From a virus: DNA of 37,303 bases. Shown here one piece after another: positions 14,067 through 21,176 of the stretch. Location: positions 1 through 37,303 of IMG/VR virus record IMGVR_UViG_3300036782_000155, one strand, 5' to 3'. Each line of letters begins with the position of its first letter. Position 1 is the first letter of the stretch. A program made the translations under genes and the position numbers. The notes below the pieces were generated by a model. That model had not been told where the DNA came from, did not search any database, and saw only the letters and a program-made list of their open reading frames with translations.

Positions 14067-14908
14067 TGGAACGCCGTTTTGTAAAAGGTGCGCAAGTCCG
14101 CGCCGTGAAGTCCGGCGACAAACCAGGCATCGAAGGCTACGGCGCCGTGTTCAACGAGGAATATGTTCTCTACGAAGATACAGGTTGGCGCTTCGTCGAG
14201 ATCATCAAGGCCGGCGCCTTCAGCCGTGTGCTCAAAGAGGCCCAGGACACGCGCTGCCTGTTCAACCACTCCGCCGACAATTTGCTCGGCCGTACGACGA
14301 ACAAAACCTTGCGCATGGTGGAAGACGATCGTGGTCTGAAGTACGACAATGATCTCGATCTGCGCACTACGGTCGCTCAAAATGTGCAGGCCTTCATCGA
14401 CCGCGGTGATCTTACCGGCTGCAGCTTTGCCTTCACGGTCAGCAAGCAAGTCTGGCGCGAAGAGACCAGCGCCGATGGAAAGATGACCATCAGCACGCGC
14501 GAGATCGAGGAGATCGGAGAACTCTTCGACGTCGGTCCGGTCACCTATCCCGCCTATGAAGGTACCAGCGTGGCGCCGCGATCGCAGGCGCAGCTCTCCG
14601 AAATGCGCAGCCGTGTGCTCTCGATCAACGGCTTGCCCGTGGAAGTGCGGTCGCGCATCGAAGCCACGCGAAAAAAGAAAGACAAAGAAGACAAACCAGA
14701 GTGCAGCTGTCGCTGCGTGGCGTGCGCTCGGGATAACGATTGTGAAGGTTGCCCTGACCACATGGTCGACTGCGGCGACGAAGAAAATTGCGGCTGCATG
14801 GGTGATCGATCGAGCCGCTCAGCGGGGACAGCGATCGATCTCGATCGTACGCGCCTCGAGGCCGATGTTGACGCCCGTCTGCGAAAGGTAGGGCTGAAGG
14901 CCAGCTAG
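14063..14908 (+). CDS. HK97-type prohead protease with Cys-rich tail
   Basis: 281 aa. The N-terminal 175 residues have the family signatures: IEGYGAVFNE, AGAFSRVL, the catalytic His in LFNHSAD (H69), the catalytic Ser in TGCSFAF (S121) and VTYPAYEGTSV. This serine protease cuts the scaffold domain from capsid subunits during head maturation. Odd feature: residues 214-245 hold nine Cys in 32 residues (for example CSCRCVACA and CGCM), after a Lys-rich linker, followed by a short charged helix. A metal-binding or disulphide-rich tail is not part of the core family. Confidence 0.93.
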   Translation: MMERRFVKGAQVRAVKSGDKPGIEGYGAVFNEEYVLYEDTGWRFVEIIKAGAFSRVLKEAQDTRCLFNHSADNLLGRTTNKTLRMVEDDRGLKYDNDLDLRTTVAQNVQAFIDRGDLTGCSFAFTVSKQVWREETSADGKMTISTREIEEIGELFDVGPVTYPAYEGTSVAPRSQAQLSEMRSRVLSINGLPVEVRSRIEATRKKKDKEDKPECSCRCVACARDNDCEGCPDHMVDCGDEENCGCMGDRSSRSAGTAIDLDRTRLEADVDARLRKVGLKAS

Positions 14909-15048
14909 TTTCCCAACAAGTTTCGCTTTTTCCTGCGCGCCCAATGGGGCTCGGCGTGATAGCCGAAGCGCAGAAGAGAGCAAACGCGCATCCCGTGGCC
15001 AGTGGCCGCTTGATCGGCGCGAATTCGATCCAAGGTGAGACAACAATT

Positions 15049-16590
15049 ATGAGTCTGCTCAAGATTCGTGAACTGAATGAGCGGATCGCCAAGCTGAACG
15101 AAGGTGATCTGCAACCGCTGCGTGTGGCTCTCCGCGATGCCAAGACCACAACGGAGATCCGCGAAGCGAAAACCAAAATCGATAAAGCCCTGGATGACCT
15201 TGATGCCATGGTCGCAGAACGCGACGGTCTGCAGGCCGACTTGAATCGCGAATCGCGTCTTGCCCTGGTCGATCCCAGCGGCCGCCGCGAAGATCCAATC
15301 CGGCCGGCGAACGGCGACAAGCGCGCAGCCGTCGTTCTTTACAATCGCGCCCTGAAGCGTCACGGCGTCTCTTGCGTGCGCGACGCTCGCGGCCAGATCG
15401 TGGTGCGCAATCATGCACTTGAGAACGTCGCGGCAGAAGTGCGCTCGCTGATCGAGGATCTGGACGACCGCTACTGGCAGGCTTTCCGCAATCATTCGAT
15501 TGCGGTGTTGAGTGGCGACGCCGGTCTCTGCCCGGCCGAGGATCGCGCCATCATCCTGGGCCAGGTCGAGGAGTTCCGTTTGCTGGGCGCCAGCGATAGC
15601 AAGTTCAACCTGAGCGATCGTGAACGCCGCGACATGGGCATTGGCACCAACACGCTGGGCGGGTATTTCGTTCCTCGCGGCTTCGTCTACGAAGTCGAAG
15701 AGGCGATGAAATGGTACGGGTCCATGTTGATGTCGTCCGAAATCATGGACACTGCCACGGGCCAGCCTCTTCCCTACCCCACCGATAACGACACCACAGT
15801 GGTGGGCGAGATCGTGGGCGAAGGCAAGCAGGTGAGCGCCGCCGACGTCACCATCGGCCAGATCCTGTTCGGCGCGGAGAAGTTTTCCACCAAGATGGTG
15901 AAGGCCTCTCTCGAGCAGCTGCAGGATTCGGCCTTCGCGCTCGCGCCTTACGTCCGCAACAAGTTCGCCATTCGCCTGGGACGGATACTGAACACCAAGT
16001 TCACGCTGGGTAACGGCAACAGCGCAAATCCGGTAGAACCCACTGGCCTGGTCACTGCGGTGGTCGCCAACTGCGCCGCGGCGCAGCTGGCTTCTGCCGG
16101 CGTGCTTTACGGTACGGGCTTGTTGGCCGCGGGCAGCTCGCCCAACACCGGAGGCGCTGAAACGGGCGGCACGTCGATCGGCTCGCAGGATTACACGGAT
16201 CTTGAGCACACCGTCGATCCGGCATATCGCCTGGGGGCGTCCTACATGTTCCATGACCAGACGCTGCGCGTCGCCAAGCGACTGCTCGACAAGTACGGCC
16301 ATCCGCTGTGGAAACAGACGATGGCTGCCGGCGAGCCCGATCGCCTCAACGGCTATCCGTACTGGATCAACAACGACATGGCCACGATCGCGGTCAACGC
16401 GAAGACCGTGCTCTTTGGGGACATGAAGAAATACCTCATCCGCCGCGTAAAAGAGCTGGGCGTGATCACGCTTCAGGAACGCTTCGCCGATTACGGCCAG
16501 GTAGCCTACATCGGCTTCGCGCGTTATGACGGCAATCTGCTCGACGCCGGCACGCATCCGGTGTGCTTCCTGCAGCAGGCTGCGGCCTAA
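15049..16590 (+). CDS. Major capsid protein, HK97 fold
   Basis: 513 aa. I chose the ATG at 15049 (AAGGTGA upstream) rather than the ATG at 14944, which would add a basic non-conserved leader. Residues 1-75 are a charged coiled coil, the internal scaffold (delta) domain removed by the protease. Residues from about 195 hold the HK97 fold: TNTLGGYFVP, MSSEIMDTATG, a long helix ending KFAIRLGRILNTKF, then YMFHDQTLRVAKRLLDKYG, WINNDMATI and VLFGDMKKYLIRRV. It forms the icosahedral shell. A strong hairpin follows the stop codon. Confidence 0.96.
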   Translation: MSLLKIRELNERIAKLNEGDLQPLRVALRDAKTTTEIREAKTKIDKALDDLDAMVAERDGLQADLNRESRLALVDPSGRREDPIRPANGDKRAAVVLYNRALKRHGVSCVRDARGQIVVRNHALENVAAEVRSLIEDLDDRYWQAFRNHSIAVLSGDAGLCPAEDRAIILGQVEEFRLLGASDSKFNLSDRERRDMGIGTNTLGGYFVPRGFVYEVEEAMKWYGSMLMSSEIMDTATGQPLPYPTDNDTTVVGEIVGEGKQVSAADVTIGQILFGAEKFSTKMVKASLEQLQDSAFALAPYVRNKFAIRLGRILNTKFTLGNGNSANPVEPTGLVTAVVANCAAAQLASAGVLYGTGLLAAGSSPNTGGAETGGTSIGSQDYTDLEHTVDPAYRLGASYMFHDQTLRVAKRLLDKYGHPLWKQTMAAGEPDRLNGYPYWINNDMATIAVNAKTVLFGDMKKYLIRRVKELGVITLQERFADYGQVAYIGFARYDGNLLDAGTHPVCFLQQAAA

Positions 16591-16603
16591 GTCGTCCCAG
16601 GGG

Positions 16604-16643
16604 TTTCCGCGACCGCTTCGTCTTTCGGGAGCGGTCGCGGGGA
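16604..16643 (+). terminator. Strong hairpin after the capsid gene
   Basis: Perfect 11-bp GC-rich stem (16607-16617 with 16630-16640), extended by three weaker pairs, with a 12-base loop. The sequence downstream is not a clear T run. It may act as a partial terminator or as an RNA-processing or stabilising element that sets capsid mRNA apart from downstream mRNA. Confidence 0.65.
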
Positions 16644-16694
16644 ACTTCTGTTTCCGAAGGTTCTAACCAAATTTCGCAAGAGGAGAAGACTCTT

Positions 16695-17243
16695 ATGCAC
16701 CCGATTCTTTGTTTCGCTTTCGCATTCACGTCCGCGGTGGGATTGAAAGGCCTGATCGCCTGTCTCGCCGCGCTTGGCGCCGCAGCGCTGTTCGGAACTA
16801 CCATCACCGCGCAGACTCCCGGCCCTATGGTCGCACCCACCTCGCCCGACTATGACACGATCGTTGGCCAAAGCAGCAACCTGCCATTTCAGTTTGAAGT
16901 GCTTACCGGCACAACCGACGTCATCACAGGCGGCGGCGGACTGCTCGGCAATGGCGCTACGCCGCCCATTTGCGGCACCAGCTTCATCGAAACAGCCGGC
17001 GTCGACGCTTGTACGTTGGCTACTCCGGTTGCTGGGTCGCCTGCTGCGGGCGGTAACGATGGCCTGGAGATCACGATCATCGACAACAGTGCGCACGCCC
17101 ACACCGTGACTACTGCTGCCGGCAAGATCATTCCAGCTCATCACCTGATGACCTTTAACGGCACTCAGGGCAGCTTTGTGACGCTGGTGGCCAGGAACGG
17201 CTTCTGGATCCCCGTACAACAGAGCGGCGTCACCATCAGCTAG
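16695..17243 (+). CDS. Putative head decoration protein with hydrophobic leader
   Basis: 182 aa from the ATG at 16695, which follows AGGAGAAG. Residues 1-40 are hydrophobic with a TITAQ-like end, resembling a signal peptide or membrane anchor. The rest is Gly/Thr-rich and beta-like. The C-terminal strands (LEITIIDNSAHAHTVT, then FVTLVARNGFWIPV) resemble small capsid-stabilising or decoration proteins that are encoded just after the capsid gene. That role is inferred from position and look. A leader on such a protein is odd, because phage heads assemble in the cytoplasm. Confidence 0.6.
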   Translation: MHPILCFAFAFTSAVGLKGLIACLAALGAAALFGTTITAQTPGPMVAPTSPDYDTIVGQSSNLPFQFEVLTGTTDVITGGGGLLGNGATPPICGTSFIETAGVDACTLATPVAGSPAAGGNDGLEITIIDNSAHAHTVTTAAGKIIPAHHLMTFNGTQGSFVTLVARNGFWIPVQQSGVTIS

Positions 17244-17250
17244 GTTTGGG

Positions 17251-17299
17251 CACTGGAAGCCGCCCGTTTTTTTCTCTCGCGGCTTCCAGTGACGTTTTT
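17251..17299 (+). terminator. Intrinsic terminator
   Basis: Perfect 13-bp stem (17251-17263 with 17279-17291), 15-base loop containing seven T, followed by ACG and five T (17295-17299). It lies eight bases after the stop of the preceding gene. This is the clearest intrinsic terminator in the late region. Confidence 0.8.
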
Positions 17300-17326
17300 C
17301 CACCTTTCCACGAAAGGCAATCTCAC

Positions 17327-17590
17327 ATGAACGGTTACAAAACGATTCGTGTTCGAAGTACCGGCCAGGTGACGGAGATGGTTCCTGATGTGGCTCGCGC
17401 CATGATCAACAGCGGCATGGCCGAAGAAGTCGGTTCTCCCTCTTCTTCAGGGGATCGCGTAAAGCCTGAATCGAAGCCTGAATCGACGGCCGTCGCGCCC
17501 GCCGGCGAACGAGCTGTGGCGCCGGCGCAAGCCGGTCCCACCAAAAAGCCGGGATTGTTCTCACGCAAAAACAAAAATCGATCGAGGTGA
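17327..17590 (+). CDS. Small head-region protein, 87 aa
   Basis: ATG at 17327 with AAAGG upstream. The N-terminal 40 residues (IRVRSTGQVTEMVPDVARAMINSGMAEEV) match, from memory, a short segment common in phage proteins encoded between capsid and connector genes. The rest is a disordered Pro/Ala/Ser/Lys tail with a basic end. An exact duplication of AAGCCTGAATCG occurs at 17461-17472 and 17473-17484. Function unknown. Confidence 0.65.
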   Translation: MNGYKTIRVRSTGQVTEMVPDVARAMINSGMAEEVGSPSSSGDRVKPESKPESTAVAPAGERAVAPAQAGPTKKPGLFSRKNKNRSR

Positions 17591-17595
17591 ACTTC

Positions 17596-17907
17596 ATGGA
17601 AGCTGCCGCTTTAATTGTCGCTGCACTCGTGGCTGATCCCACGACTGAGTCGCTGCTGGCCGATCTATCTCCTGAACGTCAGGAGAGCCTCAAACACTAT
17701 TGGGGTTTGGTGATCGAGGCTGAACTCCAGGCTCTCTTCCCGCCGGCGCCGCCAACATCTGCGCCAGTTGCGCCTGCGCCAGTTGCGCCGATCGCCCCGT
17801 CACCTGAAGTCGCCGCAGCGCCCGCGGTCGAAACTGCACCCGCGGCTGCTACGTCTGCCGAAGGCCCGGACGCTACCGCGCCGGTTCAGCCAGGAGCTGG
17901 CAGCTAA
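17596..17907 (+). CDS. Small head-region protein with Ala/Pro-rich tail
   Basis: 103 aa. I chose the ATG at 17596 (GAGGTGA 7-13 bases upstream) over a GTG at 17587. About 50 residues of helix (MEAAALIVAALVADPTTESL, LKHYWGLVIEAELQALF) are followed by a low-complexity tail of Ala, Pro, Val and Thr. No family recognised. It lies directly before the gp6-like connector and may be a head accessory protein. Confidence 0.55.
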   Translation: MEAAALIVAALVADPTTESLLADLSPERQESLKHYWGLVIEAELQALFPPAPPTSAPVAPAPVAPIAPSPEVAAAPAVETAPAAATSAEGPDATAPVQPGAGS

Positions 17908-17910
17908 CCC

Positions 17911-18810
17911 GTGCCCTACATCGTCGAAGAGATCGCGCCGATCGCCGAGCCGTTGCTGCTCGCGGACGTGAAGAACTACCTGAAGCGGTCGCCGGCCGAT
18001 ACGGCCGACGACAGCTTCATCACGGAGTTGATTCAGTCGGCGCGCGAATATGTCGAAGGGTTTACCGGGCGCTCGCTGATCAACAAAGGCTACCGGCAAT
18101 CGCTCGATTCTTTTCCCTACTTCGTCGACTCGGTCACCAGCCAGCAGGCGTATCCGCCCAGCTACTACTCGCTGCCGCGGTACTCGACAACGCTGTGGAA
18201 CTATTCGCAGATGATCAAGTTGCTGCGTGGCCCGCTGCGCTCGATCACCAAGATCACCTACAGCGACAGTGTCACCGGGAATATCGATGCGCTGTATCCC
18301 GCTCTATTCAGCTGGCAGCCGTTGCATGAGTACAACCTGTCCGATCAGATTGAGGATCCAAACGGCAATTTACAGGTGGTCACCGGAGTCACTCAGGCCG
18401 ATGAGGACTCAACCTCGATGTCGGGGACAAACCAGCCGGCGTGGAGCATGGCGCTCAATGGGACCACCACGGACGGCATGCTGACCTGGACCTGCATGGG
18501 ACCGGTGCCCGACTCCGGAGACTTTATTTACGACTACGATTCCGTGCCTCCGCGCATCTTCCCGCTTGCCGGCGGAAACTGGCCGCCGGTGCTTTACGTT
18601 CCGAATGCGGTGCAGATCCATTTCATCGCTGGCTATGGCAGTAACGGAAAAGCGGTGCCGGCCACGTTGCGGCACGCCATGCGCCTGCTGATTTCAGACG
18701 GCTATTTCAATCGCGATATTTCTTTCAGCGGAGCGATCTCGCAAAATCCCGCGCTCGATCGCCTGCTCAATCGCTGGAAAGTTTACATCTTGTCCCCCAC
18801 GCGGGGCTGA
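17911..18810 (+). CDS. Head-tail connector, gp6-like, with inserted module
   Basis: 299 aa from GTG. The N-terminus (LLLADVKNYLKRSPADTADDSFITELIQSAREYVEGFTGRSLI pattern, residues 15-57) and the C-terminus (PATLRHAMRLLISDGYFNRD, about 250-270) are typical of HK97 gp6-type connectors that form a ring under the portal. Typical members are about 100-200 aa. This one carries an extra beta-rich segment (about 133-201) with LQVVTG and GTTTDGMLTWTCMG, matching two segments of the tail hub protein (31770-33911). The GTG start has AGGAG only at a long distance, so the start is fairly but not fully certain. Confidence 0.85.
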   Translation: MPYIVEEIAPIAEPLLLADVKNYLKRSPADTADDSFITELIQSAREYVEGFTGRSLINKGYRQSLDSFPYFVDSVTSQQAYPPSYYSLPRYSTTLWNYSQMIKLLRGPLRSITKITYSDSVTGNIDALYPALFSWQPLHEYNLSDQIEDPNGNLQVVTGVTQADEDSTSMSGTNQPAWSMALNGTTTDGMLTWTCMGPVPDSGDFIYDYDSVPPRIFPLAGGNWPPVLYVPNAVQIHFIAGYGSNGKAVPATLRHAMRLLISDGYFNRDISFSGAISQNPALDRLLNRWKVYILSPTRG

Positions 18811-18837
18811 AGACAACCAACCTACAGGAGAATAGCA

Positions 18838-19275
18838 ATGAAGAAAACCACGCCTTCGCTTTTCACGCGCATCACGGCCGTTATGCTGATGGTCGTTATC
18901 GTGAGCGTAGCTGCTTTTGCCACGCCCACCGCTCTTACGCCGGTCCAGCTGAAGCTCAACAACTATGCGGTGCTCGCGGGCGATCTCACGCTCACTTTCA
19001 CCGCCATGGATGCCAGCAACGGAAACAGCTACGCGGCCACCGGCCAGGAAGTTCTGATTTTCAATAACACCGATACCTCTGCACACACCGTCACCATCAG
19101 CAGCGTCGCCGACAACCTGGGCCGAACTGACACCTCGCTCACCAACTACAGCATTGCGGCCAACGGCTTCATCTCGATCCAGATGAAGTTCCTGCCGGGC
19201 TGGATCTCGGGTGGCTTGGTCACCATGACCACGAGCTCGGCGCTGGTGAAAGTGGCCGTAGTTCGCTGGCAATAA
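18838..19275 (+). CDS. Secreted-type small beta protein in the head operon
   Basis: 145 aa, ATG with AGGAG 9-13 bases upstream. Residues 1-29 form a textbook signal peptide: KK, then a hydrophobic core (AVMLMVVIVSVAAFA) and an AFA cut site. The mature part is beta-rich (ALTPVQLKLNNYAV, QEVLIFNNTDTSAHTVTISS, VTMTTSSALVKVAVVRW) and resembles small phage structural proteins found between connector and closure genes. It shares an AHTVT strand with the protein at 16695-17243. An exported or envelope-linked role cannot be excluded. Confidence 0.65.
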   Translation: MKKTTPSLFTRITAVMLMVVIVSVAAFATPTALTPVQLKLNNYAVLAGDLTLTFTAMDASNGNSYAATGQEVLIFNNTDTSAHTVTISSVADNLGRTDTSLTNYSIAANGFISIQMKFLPGWISGGLVTMTTSSALVKVAVVRWQ

Positions 19276-19282
19276 GTACGGC

Positions 19283-19669
19283 ATGTCTCTTCGTCGCCTA
19301 AGCTCGCTGCCGCCGCTGCCCGGTGCGACCACGCCATTAGGGGCCTTCAATCGCGTGGTCACGCTGCTGCAGCCTGGCGCGAAGAATCTCGATGGCACGA
19401 CGCTGCTGCCCAGCCCTTTCGCGGTCGGCGTCTGGGCGGCGATCCGCGCGCTCTCTGCGCAGGAAGTCGACAAGCAGCAGCAGATCGAGCAGAAGGTTTC
19501 GCACCTGGTAACGATTCCCTTTATGCAAGGCGTTACCCAGGACATGCTGGTCAGTAACACATTCGACGGCCAGGTGCGGACCTTTCAAATCGTAGCCATT
19601 GAAGACGCCGATGAAGGCCGCTACGAGCTGCGCATGCTCTGCGCCGAAATTGGCCAGAGCGCCCAATGA
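19283..19669 (+). CDS. Head closure / head-tail adaptor protein
   Basis: 128 aa. The pattern VWAAIRALSAQEVDKQQQIEQ, SHLVTIPFMQGVTQDMLV, RTFQIVAIEDADEGRYELRMLC is that of the Phage_H_T_join/SPP1 gp16-like family. In this family a small beta barrel seals the portal channel and receives the tail. Its position two genes after the connector is standard apart from the inserted signal-peptide gene. The start ATG is eight bases after the previous stop. Confidence 0.88.
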   Translation: MSLRRLSSLPPLPGATTPLGAFNRVVTLLQPGAKNLDGTTLLPSPFAVGVWAAIRALSAQEVDKQQQIEQKVSHLVTIPFMQGVTQDMLVSNTFDGQVRTFQIVAIEDADEGRYELRMLCAEIGQSAQ

Positions 19670-19691
19670 CCATTTTTCAGGAGATTCCGTT

Positions 19692-21176
19692 ATGACAAAA
19701 CGAAATTCAGTTTTCACGATCGCAGGAATTTTCATCTTCCTGCTGCTTTGCCTCGTGCCCACCGGCGAAGCGCAAACCTGCGTACCGGCCTCCGATCCCG
19801 GTAGTCCAGCCTGGCAGCTGGGACTGAAGTGCAATTTAACTTCTGTCTCAACCCCCTATCAGTTCAGCGTCGGGAGTCTCACCTATTGGCAAATCACTTG
19901 GGTACCGTCAGGAACAGTTTCGGCCGCTTCGCTGTCGCTCGATTCTTCGGCAACGGGAGCTGCGGGGGATTACAGCACGGGCGGAATTATTACCTCTGGC
20001 ACTATCGGATCTCTTGCTTCTGCTGGCTCCTATACGAGTTCGACTCCCACGACGCCGACGAATTTCGGCCAGATCACTCCCAGCGTCACGGGATCCGGAA
20101 CGGTCACCCTATTTCTCTTTGGCTATAGAAGCAACTCGTCTGCCAGCTCAGGGCCGACTGTCACTCAGGGAACCACTCCGTGGGTGGACAATATCTCGCA
20201 GATCGGCGGCACGGCCATTTCGCTCTACGGCCTGCTCCTCAACGGAGTCGCCGCCACAGGCACCGCAACCAGCGGGGCTGTGAGATTGCCGGGGTTTTCA
20301 GCGACCGGCTCTTTGTGGATAGGAGGTTCGTCGATCACCGGCTCCCCGTCAGGATGCCAAGTTGCACTCGATCTGCAGGGTTCGAACGGCGGGCCGCTGA
20401 GTTCGGCGATCGCCACTGTTGCCTTCACTCCAGGAAACAGTTATCAGTCTTTTTCGGTCGCTCCCTCGCTGGCCTACGCATACGGCGACAACCTGGTCGC
20501 CGTCTTCACCTGCGGCACCTATCCCACTGCGGGAACCATCTCGGTGGGATTTGATTCTCTGCCAGCGACCTCGATACTCACTTCGAACTTTACAACCTTT
20601 AACGGAAATGCCTGGCCTTCCGCGGGGGTGAGCAGCGGTATTCCGAAAGTCGGTATCGTCGGAAACGGTGGAAACAACATTGATACCGCTCCAGGAGCCG
20701 CACTCCCTGGGCACGGCATTGAAACCGTCACCCAGTCCCAGAGCACCGGATCACTTCCCGCCGCGACGACCAACGCTAAGGCTAATAACTTTCTTTCCGA
20801 TCTCGTCGGAAATCTCTTTGTTCGCACTGGAAGTTCGCAGCCGTTCTCGGCTTTCATCACTCTCAGCACCAACACGACAACGCAGATCGAGGCGACGCCG
20901 GGCGCAGGGCTGACTCTCTACGTCACGAACGTCGTATTCAACACCCGAACTGCTGGCTCGGCGACGACTCTCCAGTTGGTCCAGGGTACGGGCACAAACT
21001 GCGCCACTGGACAGACGACCCTCACGCCGACGTTTCCGGACACCGCCGTCAGCGTGTCGCAGTTGAATCTTAATTCTCCACTCGTGCCAGTTGCCGCGAA
21101 CGCAATCTGCGCCACGCAAGCCGGCACCACCGCGGGAACCGCTGACGTCCTGATCACGGGGTTCGTTGCGCCGTGA
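19692..21176 (+). CDS. Large Ser/Thr/Gly-rich virion-type protein with signal peptide
   Basis: 494 aa. ATG at 19692 with AGGAG upstream. Residues 1-29 form a signal peptide (IAGIFIFLLLCLVPTGEA). The mature part is beta-rich and low in charge. It contains TPWVDNISQIGGTAIS, a phrase common in phage fibre and virion proteins, and a C-terminal segment (TTTQIEATPGAGLTLYV, TTLQLVQGTGTNCATGQTTL) that I recall from virion surface proteins. It is probably a fibre or adhesion protein exposed on the particle or on the cell. It is directly coupled (GTGA) to the glycosidase gene. Confidence 0.65.
   Translation: MTKRNSVFTIAGIFIFLLLCLVPTGEAQTCVPASDPGSPAWQLGLKCNLTSVSTPYQFSVGSLTYWQITWVPSGTVSAASLSLDSSATGAAGDYSTGGIITSGTIGSLASAGSYTSSTPTTPTNFGQITPSVTGSGTVTLFLFGYRSNSSASSGPTVTQGTTPWVDNISQIGGTAISLYGLLLNGVAATGTATSGAVRLPGFSATGSLWIGGSSITGSPSGCQVALDLQGSNGGPLSSAIATVAFTPGNSYQSFSVAPSLAYAYGDNLVAVFTCGTYPTAGTISVGFDSLPATSILTSNFTTFNGNAWPSAGVSSGIPKVGIVGNGGNNIDTAPGAALPGHGIETVTQSQSTGSLPAATTNAKANNFLSDLVGNLFVRTGSSQPFSAFITLSTNTTTQIEATPGAGLTLYVTNVVFNTRTAGSATTLQLVQGTGTNCATGQTTLTPTFPDTAVSVSQLNLNSPLVPVAANAICATQAGTTAGTADVLITGFVAP

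Noticed and set aside
14905-16557. 550-codon open frame on the minus strand opposite the capsid gene
   Set aside because: It is the antisense of a certain HK97 capsid gene. Long antisense frames follow from the G/C third-position bias. The translation is His/Arg rich and has no recognisable domain.
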